Positions 17,450 through 26,149 of a stretch of 64,000 nucleotides of DNA are shown one piece after another (positions within the stretch are counted from its first letter, which is position 1; every line of letters begins with the position of its first letter). Made by a program: the position numbers and the translations under genes. The notes beneath the pieces were generated by a model. It saw only the letters and a program-made list of their open reading frames with translations. It was not told the origin of the DNA and did no database searches. The stretch covers positions 744,001-808,000 of the forward strand of contig NZ_VCEI01000021.1 in the NCBI RefSeq assembly GCF_005860765.1, in the 5' to 3' direction. This DNA is from Dyadobacter sediminis. Lineage in GTDB: Bacteria > Bacteroidota > Bacteroidia > Cytophagales > Spirosomataceae.

Positions 17450-19712
17450 CTGCGGAAACTTCGTCGTTACTGTTTGCCGTTTTTGTATTTACATATTCCT
17501 TGATGAAATCTTTCTGACCTGCAACCCACAGAACGTCTCCGTCTTCAATAATCATGGAAGCGTCGGGGTTGAGGATTCGTTCGCTGTTCCTTTCCAGACC
17601 GACGATCATTCCATGCGTTTTTTCCCGGATGAGGCTGTTACGAATGCTTTTGCCGCGGATGTTATACTCATTTCTGACAACAATGCGTGCAAGTGCAACG
17701 CTTTCTTCAGTCGCCAGATATTTGTTGCCGTCAATACTGATTTCCACATGGCCGCGGAAAGAGTCCAGTTGCTCATCCGTACCGATTACCTCGATGCGGT
17801 CACATGGATAAAGCACTTCGGTTGGTTTGGGCAAGTAAATGGTTTTGCTTCCGCGTTCAATCAGAACGACATTAATACCGAATTTTTCCCTGATCTTTAA
17901 TTCCTGCAGACTTTTTCCAATGAGGTTGGAATCCGCGCTTACTTCCAGAAATGCAAAGTGCGCATCCCACGGCAAAAGAATTTTTTTGGATTTGCCGCTT
18001 CCTTCCAGCTGGCGCGCATTGAGATTTTGTAAAAACCGGTCTTCAATTTTATGGTAAAATACCTGAAGTCTCTGATAAAAAATACCCATTCCGAGAATCA
18101 TAATGCCGGCTGCAAAGCTCAAGGCCGTGATCGTTGCAAAAAATGAGTTGAGCAAAAATCCCATGAGCAGAATCGCAATGAGCACTCTTGAAAATTCCAG
18201 TAAAAGCAGCGGCCCGCGGCTGTATTTGCGGCTCAGCCAGATTGCAGAATAGGCTTTGCGGTTTGATCTTTTGAATACCAATGCCCATAGAAAAGGGGAA
18301 ATAAGCAGAAATGTAATTGAAAACAGGACTGCATTCGTGATAAAAGTTTCAGGAATGCGCGTGTGCAGCTGATCGGCAAGCTGCCGGGAAGCCGCCAGTA
18401 TAATGCCTACGATTACGACAGCATTGAGGATTACCGTTTGAGAGTACGATTTCAATATCTGGTTCCAGTGCGTTGTCTGCCCGATTGTCTCCGTACTTGT
18501 GCTATAACGGTTCAGGTATAATTTCCATTTTTCCGGCAATCTTTTTTCCAGCCATTCGGAAAGAGGTTCGGATGCTTTCATCATATATGGAGTTGTAAAG
18601 GTTGTAATCACCGATACGCCGACCGCAATGGGATAAAGGAATTCACTGGTGACTTTGAGCGAAAGCCCGAGATTGGCGATGATAAAAGAAAATTCACCGA
18701 TCTGTGACAAACTCATTCCCGACTGCATGGATTTTTTAAGCGGCTGACCGGATATAATGGCCCCGAGCGATACAAACGTAGTCTTGCCTAAAATGACAAC
18801 GAAAACCAGAATAGCCGTTGGAACTGCATATTCTGCAAGCAAGCTCGGATTAATCAGCATGCCGACCGAAATAAAGAATATGGCGCCGAAAAGGTCTTTT
18901 ACGGGTTTCAGCAAATGCTCAATCTTTTCTGCATGCGTGGTTTCTGCCAGGATAGAACCCATGATAAATGCGCCGAGTGCAGCCGAAAACCCGGCTTGCG
19001 TAACCAAGAAAACCATTCCGAAACAGAGCGCAATGGAAGTGATCAATACACTTTCGTCATTCATCAGATTGCTGTAACGACGGAGCAGCGTCGGGAAGAT
19101 AAAGATCCCGCCCAGAAACCAGATTGTAAGAAAGAAAAACAGCTTCAGAATGGATTGCAGCAGTTCATAGCCCGCGAATTGCTGGCTTATGGATAACGTC
19201 GACAGCAAAACCATCAGCAAAACAGCTGTTAAATCCTCAATGACCAGAATGCCGAGAACGACTCTTGTAAATTGCTGTGTTTTGATTCGCAGTTCGTCAA
19301 ATGCTCGGAAAATGATTGTTGTGGAAGAAATGGCGATGATACCGCCCAGGAAAAGGCTGTCCGTTTTGCTCCATCCCAGAAGCTGACCCGTTACGAAACC
19401 GGTAACAAGCATCATGGAAACTTCAAAAAGCCCGGTGATGGCTGCAGTATTTCCAACCTTGACCAGTTTTTTAAAACTGAACTCCAGACCAAGATTGAAC
19501 AGCAGGAATATAACCCCGATTTCAGCCCATATTTCAATGGTCTTTATATCGGTTATGGTCGGGAACAAGTGAAAATTAGGTCCTACAAGTAATCCGGCCA
19601 GTATATAACCAAGCACAATAGGCTGTTTCAATTTCTTGAAAATAAGGGTGATGATACCCGCTATTGTGAGTATTAAAGAAAGGTCAACAATCAGTTGCGG
19701 AACGTGTGTCAT
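17442..19712 (-). CDS. Cation:proton antiporter, CPA2 (Kef-type) family with two RCK-C domains
   Basis: A 756-residue inner-membrane transporter. Residues 1-390 form the Na+/H+ exchanger domain with about 12 hydrophobic helices. Another group of helices follows at about 425-555, and the C-terminus carries two TrkA-C/RCK-C regulatory domains (about 585-650 and 670-745). It lacks the Rossmann-type RCK-N domain of KefB/KefC, so NAD(H) gating is unlikely, though RCK-C domains can bind small ligands. Role: potassium or sodium efflux and pH control. It is separated from sufB upstream by a terminator. Confidence 0.85.
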   Translation of the reverse strand: MTHVPQLIVDLSLILTIAGIITLIFKKLKQPIVLGYILAGLLVGPNFHLFPTITDIKTIEIWAEIGVIFLLFNLGLEFSFKKLVKVGNTAAITGLFEVSMMLVTGFVTGQLLGWSKTDSLFLGGIIAISSTTIIFRAFDELRIKTQQFTRVVLGILVIEDLTAVLLMVLLSTLSISQQFAGYELLQSILKLFFFLTIWFLGGIFIFPTLLRRYSNLMNDESVLITSIALCFGMVFLVTQAGFSAALGAFIMGSILAETTHAEKIEHLLKPVKDLFGAIFFISVGMLINPSLLAEYAVPTAILVFVVILGKTTFVSLGAIISGQPLKKSMQSGMSLSQIGEFSFIIANLGLSLKVTSEFLYPIAVGVSVITTFTTPYMMKASEPLSEWLEKRLPEKWKLYLNRYSTSTETIGQTTHWNQILKSYSQTVILNAVVIVGIILAASRQLADQLHTRIPETFITNAVLFSITFLLISPFLWALVFKRSNRKAYSAIWLSRKYSRGPLLLLEFSRVLIAILLMGFLLNSFFATITALSFAAGIMILGMGIFYQRLQVFYHKIEDRFLQNLNARQLEGSGKSKKILLPWDAHFAFLEVSADSNLIGKSLQELKIREKFGINVVLIERGSKTIYLPKPTEVLYPCDRIEVIGTDEQLDSFRGHVEISIDGNKYLATEESVALARIVVRNEYNIRGKSIRNSLIREKTHGMIVGLERNSERILNPDASMIIEDGDVLWVAGQKDFIKEYVNTKTANSNDEVSAVI

Positions 19713-19758
19713 GAAGATATAATGTGAGTGGATAGTTTAATGGAATCAATAAAATACA

Positions 19759-19786
19759 AAAAGCCTTTGACGAATCAAAGGCTTTT
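19759..19786. terminator. Perfect hairpin between sufB and the antiporter gene
   Basis: AAAAGCCTTTG (19759-19769) pairs with CAAAGGCTTTT (19776-19786) around the loop ACGAAT. The arms end in A/T tracts on both strands, so it can work in either direction. It lies 36 bases after the sufB stop and should end the sufB transcript. Confidence 0.85.
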
Positions 19787-19821
19787 CAGATATAAAGCTG
19801 TAAAAAAGTATTTCCGTGAAC

Positions 19822-21267
19822 TTAACCTACGCTACCTTCTAGGCTGATTTCCAGTAACTTCTGTGCTTCCACTGCAAATTCCATCGGAAGCTGGTTCAAT
19901 ACTTCTTTTGCGTATCCGTTTACAATCAGTGCAACGGCCTGTTCGGTCGGAATACCGCGCTGATTGCAGTAAAACAGAATGTCTTCACCGATTTTTGAAG
20001 TCGTGGCCTCGTGTTCCACCGTTGCGGACGGATTGCTTACTTCAATATACGGGAAAGTATGCGCGCCGCATTTGTCACCGAGCAAAAGGGAATCGCACTG
20101 TGAAAAGTTGCGTGCTTTCTCGGCTTTCTTGAACACCTGAACCAGGCCGCGGTAGGAGTTCTGGCTTTTTCCTGCTGAAATTCCTTTTGAAACGATCCGG
20201 CTTTTGGTATTTTTTCCGATGTGGATCATTTTTGTTCCGGTATCTGCCTGCTGCATGTTGTTGGTAACAGCAACAGAATAAAATTCACCGATCGAATTAT
20301 CGCCTTTCAGGATAACGGAAGGATATTTCCATGTAATGGCAGAACCGGTTTCGACCTGCGTCCATGAAATCTTTGAGTTGGCGCCGTCACAAAGACCACG
20401 TTTGGTCACAAAGTTGTAAATACCGCCTTTTCCATCTTTATCGCCCGGATACCAGTTCTGTACGGTCGAGTATTTAACGTTCGCATTTTCATGTGCGAAA
20501 ATTTCAACAACCGCTGCATGCAGCTGGTTTTCATCGCGCATCGGGGCCGTACAACCTTCCAGGTAACTTACGTGACTGTCTTCGTCGGCAACGATCAGCG
20601 TACGCTCAAACTGTCCGGTACCGGCTGCATTGATCCGGAAATAAGTGGAAAGTTCCATCGGGCAACGCACGCCTTTCGGAATGTATACAAAGGAGCCATC
20701 GGAAAAAACAGCAGAATTCAGCGCTGCGTAATAATTGTCTTTTGGCGGAACAACCGAACCAAGGTACTTTTTAACCAGCTCGGGATGCTCGCGGATTGCT
20801 TCGCTGATCGAACAGAAAATAATTCCTTTTTCTTTAAGAGATTCTTTAAAAGTCGTAAATACCGACTCGGAATCCATGACAGCATCCACGGCAATACCGG
20901 AAATCCTTTTTTGTTCATTCAGGGAAATCCCAAGTCTTTCAAATGTATCGCGCAGTTCGGGATCAATGTCTTCGATGCTTTCGACAGCTTTCTTTTTCTT
21001 GGGAGCCGAATAATATTTTATAGCCTGAAAATTAACTTCGGGATAATGCACATTCGGCCATTTCGGTTCATTCATGGTCAGCCACAGATGATACGCTTTC
21101 AGGCGCCATGCAAGCATCCATTCCGGTTCGTTTTTCTTGGCCGAGATAAACCTGACTATATCGTCATTCAGCCCCATAGGAGCTTCGTCTGCTTCTATAT
21201 CCGTTACAAAACCATATTTGTATTCTGAACTGGTGATCTCCTCCAACAATTCTTCTTCTTTGCTCAT
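19822..21267 (-). CDS. sufB: Fe-S cluster assembly protein SufB
   Basis: The scaffold component of the SUF iron-sulfur assembly machinery, 481 residues from the ATG at 21267 ([20 protein letters not shown]). Typical segments are [18 protein letters not shown]-like, [35 protein letters not shown] and the C-terminal [22 protein letters not shown] with the ligand-binding region. Earlier ATGs at 21273 and 21309 are possible but add poorly conserved residues. sufC and sufD, whose products form the complex with SufB, are not adjacent: hldD lies upstream and a terminator plus an antiporter gene lie downstream. Confidence 0.95.
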   Translation of the reverse strand: MSKEEELLEEITSSEYKYGFVTDIEADEAPMGLNDDIVRFISAKKNEPEWMLAWRLKAYHLWLTMNEPKWPNVHYPEVNFQAIKYYSAPKKKKAVESIEDIDPELRDTFERLGISLNEQKRISGIAVDAVMDSESVFTTFKESLKEKGIIFCSISEAIREHPELVKKYLGSVVPPKDNYYAALNSAVFSDGSFVYIPKGVRCPMELSTYFRINAAGTGQFERTLIVADEDSHVSYLEGCTAPMRDENQLHAAVVEIFAHENANVKYSTVQNWYPGDKDGKGGIYNFVTKRGLCDGANSKISWTQVETGSAITWKYPSVILKGDNSIGEFYSVAVTNNMQQADTGTKMIHIGKNTKSRIVSKGISAGKSQNSYRGLVQVFKKAEKARNFSQCDSLLLGDKCGAHTFPYIEVSNPSATVEHEATTSKIGEDILFYCNQRGIPTEQAVALIVNGYAKEVLNQLPMEFAVEAQKLLEISLEGSVG

Positions 21268-21340
21268 AGTCATATAATTATCGCCATGTGTCTCTATTAA
21301 CTGTAACACAGGGAAACAGGATAGAGTTTATTGATTGTAT

Positions 21341-21348
21341 CAAAAATA
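21341..21348 (-). promoter_or_regulatory. -7 promoter element for sufB
   Basis: On the minus strand this reads TATTTTTG, a full TAnnTTTG match about 74 bases before the sufB start. No TTG is found at the expected -33 position. Confidence 0.4.
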
Positions 21349-21434
21349 CAGAAAAAAGCGGATTTATTCGCGATTTTCCTGTAAATCCGCAATCACGGCC
21401 CCATGCAGCCGAAATCCGCTGCCGGGTAAAATGA

Positions 21435-22400
21435 TTAAAGATATGCTCCTGTGGAAAGGTAATTTTTTACATAGTCATGAACACCGTCTTCCAGTGAAGT
21501 AAATGGCTGCGTAAACCCGATTGAGCGCAGTTTGCCCATGTTTGCTTCTGTAAAATACTGGTATTTGTCACGGATATCTTCAGGCGTGTCGATGTAGGAA
21601 ATGTCCGGTGCTTTTTCCATGGCCAGAAACGTGCTGGTGACCAAATCCTTAAAGGTTCTTGCCCGGCCGCTTCCGAGATTGTAAATGCCCGAGTTTTTGC
21701 GGTGATGCATCAAAAATATACATACATCCAGCAAATCTTTTACATAAATGAAATCCCGCATTTGCTCGCCGTCTTTGAAATCCGGATTATGCGAGCGGAA
21801 AAGCTTCATTTTTTCGGTGGCTTTGATCTGGTTATAAGCGTGAAAAACAACTGAAGCCATGCGGCCTTTATGGTATTCGTTAGGACCGTACACATTGAAA
21901 AATTTCAGTCCGGCCCAGAAAAACGGCTTTTTTTCCTGCTGCAAGGCCCAGATATCAAATTCATTCTTGGAATCTCCGTACGGATTCAGCGGCTTTAAGG
22001 CAGGGATGGACGATTCGTCGTCGTCATACCCGTTTTCACCCAATCCGTAAGTTGCCGCGGAAGATGCGTACACAAGCGGAATCTGGTAAGCAACGCATTT
22101 TTCCCAAATCTGTTTGGAGTAGGAAACATTGAGTTCGTCAAAAATATTTTTGTCAAATTCGGTTGTATCCGTACGTGCGCCGATATGAAATATGAATTCA
22201 ATAGCACGGTTGTTCCTGTCAATCCATTCGAAAAGCGCATCGCGCTCCACTTTTTCTCGGATCGTTTTTCCATGCAGATTTTCCGCTTTTTCAATTTTTG
22301 AAAAATCATCGACTGCAATGATGTTTTTAAAACCATCCCGATTAAGCCGGCTGATAAGCCCGCTGCCGATAAATCCGGCTGCACCTGTTACGATAATCAT
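21435..22400 (-). CDS. hldD: ADP-L-glycero-D-manno-heptose 6-epimerase
   Basis: An extended SDR enzyme that epimerises the ADP-heptose used for the lipopolysaccharide inner core. The N-terminal nucleotide loop TGAAGFIG is at residues 5-12, the family signature HIGARTDTTE at 72-81, and the catalytic Tyr141 and Lys145 are in NPYGDSKNEFD. The length of 321 residues is normal. With lpxB about 1 kb away, it shows the cell makes LPS. The stop lies about 87 bases from the sufB promoter, so the two genes are probably separate transcripts. Confidence 0.93.
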   Translation of the reverse strand: MIIVTGAAGFIGSGLISRLNRDGFKNIIAVDDFSKIEKAENLHGKTIREKVERDALFEWIDRNNRAIEFIFHIGARTDTTEFDKNIFDELNVSYSKQIWEKCVAYQIPLVYASSAATYGLGENGYDDDESSIPALKPLNPYGDSKNEFDIWALQQEKKPFFWAGLKFFNVYGPNEYHKGRMASVVFHAYNQIKATEKMKLFRSHNPDFKDGEQMRDFIYVKDLLDVCIFLMHHRKNSGIYNLGSGRARTFKDLVTSTFLAMEKAPDISYIDTPEDIRDKYQYFTEANMGKLRSIGFTQPFTSLEDGVHDYVKNYLSTGAYL

Positions 22401-22551
22401 GCGAGAAAATAGATGTTTAATAAGGTTAATCTGTAAAAAGAATGCCTGAAAAGAACAGTCGGAAATCCCGGTCCGTTCCTAAACTTTCTGTTGAAATAGG
22501 ATTTTTTTTAGTTATCCTCTTGTTGAACTGCAAAACTACGGATACAAGATG

Positions 22552-22559
22552 TAATTTTG
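22552..22559 (+). promoter_or_regulatory. -7 promoter element for the PTPS-family gene
   Basis: TAATTTTG matches TAnnTTTG and ends 28 bases before the start codon. The nearest TTG (22523-22525) is too far for a standard spacing. Confidence 0.4.
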
Positions 22560-22587
22560 TACTCTATTTATCAAGTGAAGAAGATTT

Positions 22588-23007
22588 ATGATTTACGTAA
22601 CAAGAAAAGAGCATTTCAATGCGGCCCACCGGCTTTTTAACCCGGCATGGTCAGAAGAAAAAAATCAGGAAGTATTCGGTCCGTGTGCGAATAACAACTG
22701 GCATGGACATAATTTTGAGCTGATTGTTACGGTAAAAGGAAAACCAGATCCTGAAACAGGATTTGTAATCGATTTGAAAGTGCTGGGAAATCTGGTCAAG
22801 GAAATGATCGTGGATAAAGTAGACCATAAAAACCTGAACCTCGACGTGGATTTCATGCAGGGCAAAATGGCATCATGCGAAATTTTCGTAACTGAAATCT
22901 GGAATATACTGGCACCCGCAATCGCCGAAGCAGCCCCGGAAGCAAAGCTTCACTATATCAAGCTTGTGGAAACACCCAAGAATTTTGTTGAATATTACGG
23001 AGAATAG
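22588..23007 (+). CDS. 6-pyruvoyl-tetrahydropterin synthase / QueD family protein
   Basis: A 139-residue zinc enzyme acting on 7,8-dihydroneopterin triphosphate, giving either 6-pyruvoyl-tetrahydropterin or 6-carboxy-tetrahydropterin (queuosine pathway). Zinc ligands are His14, His39 and His41, the catalytic Cys is Cys33, and VDHKNLNLD (His80) and Glu127 complete the site. The spacing Cys-x5-His-Gly-His is that of animal-type PTPS, whereas E. coli-type QueD has Cys-x3-His-Gly-His. No queuosine gene is nearby. Both activities remain possible. Confidence 0.85.
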   Translation: MIYVTRKEHFNAAHRLFNPAWSEEKNQEVFGPCANNNWHGHNFELIVTVKGKPDPETGFVIDLKVLGNLVKEMIVDKVDHKNLNLDVDFMQGKMASCEIFVTEIWNILAPAIAEAAPEAKLHYIKLVETPKNFVEYYGE

Positions 23008-23302
23008 GGCTGGCTTTTAGTCAAGTGTACATGACTTGTTGGCATTTGTATTTAAGTCATGGTTGGTCATTGTAAGTCATGGTTAGTCATCAATTGTAAG
23101 TAATTGGTTTTTTTCCTTTTCTTGCAGCAACTGGATTTAATTCTTTATCAATCTTGATTTGTTGGCAATTTGTCTTGGTTGTTAACATTGGTTTGCGTTG
23201 GTAAATTTCAACCTGAAATCCATTGTAAAATATTGCTCAGCCACTTGCTTTCAAACTTGCCGCTAATAGTTCTCTGCCAAACAGCCATCAAAACAAATCA
23301 GA
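23008..23302. other. Intergenic spacer with GTCAT-type degenerate repeats
   Basis: No gene is seen here. AAGTCATGGTTGGTCAT (23054-23070) is followed by AAGTCATGGTTAGTCAT (23074-23090), a near-exact direct repeat with a 20-base period, in a stretch rich in GTCAT and TTGG steps. CAAGT...ACTTG around 23021-23039 forms a short palindrome. A weak promoter (TTG 23179-23181, 20 bases, TAAATTTC 23202-23209) could serve lpxB. Confidence 0.45.
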
Positions 23303-24412
23303 ATGAAATACTACCTTGTTGCCGGCGAGCGTTCGGGCGATTTGCATGGTTCCAATCTCATCAAAGGAATAAGGGAAAATGATCCGGATGCGCAGTTCAG
23401 AGGCTGGGGCGGAGACATGATGAAAGCCGAGGGACTGGAACTGGTGAAGCATTACAAAGATACCGCTTACATGGGTTTTCTGGAAGTAATGCTTAACCTT
23501 CATAAAATTTCCCGATTTCTGAAAGACTGCAAAACGGACATTCTGAATTACAAGCCCGACGCACTCATCTTGATCGATTATCCCGGTTTTAATCTGCGGA
23601 TTGCTGCATTTGCCAGAAAAAAGGGTCTGAAAGTATTCTATTATATTTCTCCGAAAGTCTGGGCATGGAATCAGAAACGTGCTCTGAAGATCAAGGAAAA
23701 TGTGGATCATATGTTTGTGATCTTTCCTTTTGAGACTGATTTTTACCTGAAATACGATTACAAAGTAGATTATGTAGGCAATCCGCTGATGGATGCCATT
23801 GCATCATTCCGCCCTGATCCGGAGTTCAGAAGTAAAAACGGAATTCCTGCTCACAAGCCAGTCATCGCATTGCTACCCGGAAGCAGGCAGCAGGAAATAA
23901 CGGGAATGCTGGACATCATGCTGCGTACTCAGCCGCATTTCCCGGATCATCAGTTTGTGATTGCCGGTGTAAGCAATCTTCCCGCTTCTTTGTATGACAA
24001 ATATGTTTCGGCTCACCATGCGGTAATAGTTTATGAATCAACTTACGATCTGTTAGCTATTTCAGAAGCTGCATTGGTTACGTCCGGAACTGCAACTCTG
24101 GAAACAGCTCTTTTTAATGTGCCGGAAGTCGTATGTTACAAAACGAGTGCCTTGTCTTATGCCATTGCAAAGCAGCTTATCCGTGTGCCTTACATTTCAC
24201 TGGTTAATTTGATCATGAACAAAGAAACAGTGAAAGAACTCATTCAGAATGAATTGAATGAAGCCAATCTGGTAAATGAACTGAAACTGATTTTGCCTGG
24301 CGGAACAAAACATCAGGCGCAAACGAGTGATTATGCTGTTTTGCGGGAGTTGGTTGGTGAATCCGGCGCTTCTGTAAAAGCAGGAAGGTTAATGGTTGAA
24401 TATCTAAAATAG
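23303..24412 (+). CDS. lpxB: Lipid-A-disaccharide synthase
   Basis: The GT19 glycosyltransferase that joins UDP-2,3-diacylglucosamine and lipid X in lipid A synthesis, a peripheral inner-membrane enzyme of 369 residues. The opening MKYYLVAGERSGDLHGS, the DYPGFNLRIA segment, YYISPKVWAWN, and the C-terminal-domain LLPGSRQQEI and TSGTATLET motifs are all characteristic. Length is normal. It stands alone, convergent with the next gene, with a repeat cluster between. Confidence 0.95.
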   Translation: MKYYLVAGERSGDLHGSNLIKGIRENDPDAQFRGWGGDMMKAEGLELVKHYKDTAYMGFLEVMLNLHKISRFLKDCKTDILNYKPDALILIDYPGFNLRIAAFARKKGLKVFYYISPKVWAWNQKRALKIKENVDHMFVIFPFETDFYLKYDYKVDYVGNPLMDAIASFRPDPEFRSKNGIPAHKPVIALLPGSRQQEITGMLDIMLRTQPHFPDHQFVIAGVSNLPASLYDKYVSAHHAVIVYESTYDLLAISEAALVTSGTATLETALFNVPEVVCYKTSALSYAIAKQLIRVPYISLVNLIMNKETVKELIQNELNEANLVNELKLILPGGTKHQAQTSDYAVLRELVGESGASVKAGRLMVEYLK

Positions 24413-24427
24413 AAGACAATCGCCAAA

Positions 24428-24656
24428 GCGCCCCGGAGGGGCATCCTGTTTGTAGCAAAAGTTGCAGGATGTAAGTTTTGCCCCGGAGGGGCATCCTGTT
24501 TGTAGATTATTAATTATTTGATATTAAGGAGGCTCCTCCGGAGCCGCTTTTTACAATGTCTTCTAAATCTTGGCTAGAAACAGGGAGCTCCTCCGGAGCC
24601 GCTCAATAATGCCTTCAAATCTGGTGCTATAAACAGGAGGCTCCTCCGGAGCCTGC
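24428..24656. repeat. REP-like palindromic repeat cluster, two inverted and three direct copies
   Basis: Five related elements fill the gap between lpxB and the next gene. Two copies in reverse orientation (24428-24454 and 24480-24505) read GCCCCGGAGGGGC then ATCCTGTTTGTAG. Three forward copies (about 24527-24547, 24575-24602, 24628-24656) read AAACAGG(A/G)(G)GCTCCTCCGGAGCC. Each contains a GC-rich perfect palindrome next to a conserved AAACAGGA/TCCTGTTT tail. Forward copies are about 55 bases apart with similar spacers (for example AATGTCTTCTAAATCT and AATGCCTTCAAATCT). The arrangement resembles the paired REP elements (BIMEs) that are mobilised by RAYT transposases. It may also act as a transcription barrier between the convergent genes. 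Confidence 0.75.
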
Positions 24657-24665
24657 CACCAAATC

Positions 24666-25916
24666 TCAGGTTTTACGTTTTTTCTTTCTTGCGGAAGGAA
24701 ACAGGATATTATTCAGGATCAACCGGTAACCCGGCGAGTTGGGATATAAGTTAAGATCCGTAGGCATGCGATGACTACCGCCGCGGCCTTCCGGATCATG
24801 GCCGCCATAGAATGTCCATTGACCGCGGCCTAATTCTCCGTAAATATACCGGTCTGAAGAGCTGCTGGTGCCCATGACCAAGACGCCCGGTTTTATGATG
24901 CTTTTTGTAAATGCAGTTGTCTGGCCCATAAATTCCCGGATCAGGTTTTCATGATTCTGTACGAGCATGGCAGGAATAACGTCCCATTTGGCAGAAAAGT
25001 CGAACAATGAGAAGTAGGCATCGCTTTCACCCCAGTTCCGGTATCGTCCGGAAGAAGAATTGATATCCGAAAAGTTCATTCCGTCATATTCATCCAGCTG
25101 TAATTTGAAATTCTGGAATGCAAAGGTTTTCTCAAAATCCAGTTTGGATTGTGCGTCCGGATCAATGCCGTCACCGTCCATATTATCAACGATGTCTATT
25201 CCTTCGGCAGCCAGTGCAATGTCGAATGTTTCGGCACCGGAACACATGGCAAACAGAAAACCGCCACCTGCACAGAACTCCTTGATCGATTTGGCAACGG
25301 CCAGTTTCATTTGTGATACTTTGGTAAAACCAAAACGGCTTGCAATCGATTCCTGTGCTTTGATGTCCGCTTGCGTAGTGCGGCGTAGATTTTTTCCAAA
25401 CTGCCCTGTAAAATCTTCATGATGCAAGTGCAGCCAGTCATATTTGGGCAGATCGCCTTTCAGGATTTCTTCGTCGTAAATGACGTCAAACGGAATTTCG
25501 GCATATTTCAGGACCAGTAAGACAGCATCTGTATTTTCAAATTCGGCAGGGCTGATCTTGATCGGGGAGTAAACGGCTATTTTTGCCGCTTTATGCAGTT
25601 TTACAACATCCATATTGATGTCCGGATTGCTGATCTGGCTGATGATCTGCTGGCTGGCAGCTTCTGAGAGGATTTCATAAGAAATAGCGCGGAGTTTGCA
25701 TTCATTTTCAACCGATTTGGTATACTGCACCATAAAGCTCCCGCCGCGGTAATTCAGCAGCCAGTCTACATCCGTTTCACCTTTCAGCAGCACATAGGCA
25801 AGCCCGTATGCTTTCAGGTGATTGGTCTGCGATTTATCCATCGGAATGAAAATCTGGTTGGCATTGCAAACCTGTGCAGCAAGCACCAGTATGAATATTC
25901 TAACGCTTCTGAGCAT
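24666..25916 (-). CDS. Secreted protein with glutamine-amidotransferase-like fold
   Basis: A 416-residue exported protein with a signal peptide (MLRSVRIFILVLAAQVCNA). The central region around residues 215-232, CAGGGFLFAMCSGAETFD, looks like the nucleophile elbow of class I glutamine-amidotransferase-like folds, with Cys225 as the candidate nucleophile; the C-terminal GRGQWTFYGGHDPEGR segment contains a candidate His. Bacteroidetes homologues are often labelled asparagine synthetase B, but I see none of the N-terminal Cys or the AMP-binding motifs of AsnB, so I do not use that name. It may be a secreted peptidase- or amidase-like enzyme. Function unknown. Confidence 0.6.
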   Translation of the reverse strand: MLRSVRIFILVLAAQVCNANQIFIPMDKSQTNHLKAYGLAYVLLKGETDVDWLLNYRGGSFMVQYTKSVENECKLRAISYEILSEAASQQIISQISNPDINMDVVKLHKAAKIAVYSPIKISPAEFENTDAVLLVLKYAEIPFDVIYDEEILKGDLPKYDWLHLHHEDFTGQFGKNLRRTTQADIKAQESIASRFGFTKVSQMKLAVAKSIKEFCAGGGFLFAMCSGAETFDIALAAEGIDIVDNMDGDGIDPDAQSKLDFEKTFAFQNFKLQLDEYDGMNFSDINSSSGRYRNWGESDAYFSLFDFSAKWDVIPAMLVQNHENLIREFMGQTTAFTKSIIKPGVLVMGTSSSSDRYIYGELGRGQWTFYGGHDPEGRGGSHRMPTDLNLYPNSPGYRLILNNILFPSARKKKRKT

Positions 25917-26149
25917 GACTGTAGATGTTTAGAAATCCGTGGCATCATGAATAGAGGAGGGTTAATCAAATTTAATGAATATTAATAAGATTAGTCGCTG
26001 TAATTGAGGTATTTCAATGTATTTTTTAATAAAAAAAACGGGTACCCTGAAAAGTATCCAGGCACGTAGATACAGCATCGTTAACGCATTCGGATTTACG
26101 CTTTGAAATACCCTGTTTCAAACGACTGTCTGTGGTATTAACTGTCGTT
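25917..26149. other. Intergenic gap without recognised gene
   Basis: An AT-rich spacer between two minus-strand genes. Only a weak inverted repeat is seen (AAACGAC 26120-26126 with GTCGTTT 26144-26150) near the stop of the next gene, without a T-tract. Confidence 0.4.

Noticed and set aside
17442-19712. KefB/KefC glutathione-gated potassium channel
   Set aside because: The Rossmann RCK-N domain that binds NAD(H) and glutathione is missing; only RCK-C domains are present.
24428-24656. CRISPR array
   Set aside because: Copies are palindromic, lie in both orientations, have similar rather than unique spacers, and no cas gene is nearby.
24666-25916. Asparagine synthetase B
   Set aside because: The sequence lacks the N-terminal Cys amidotransferase and the ATP-binding SGGxDS motif; the protein also has a signal peptide.
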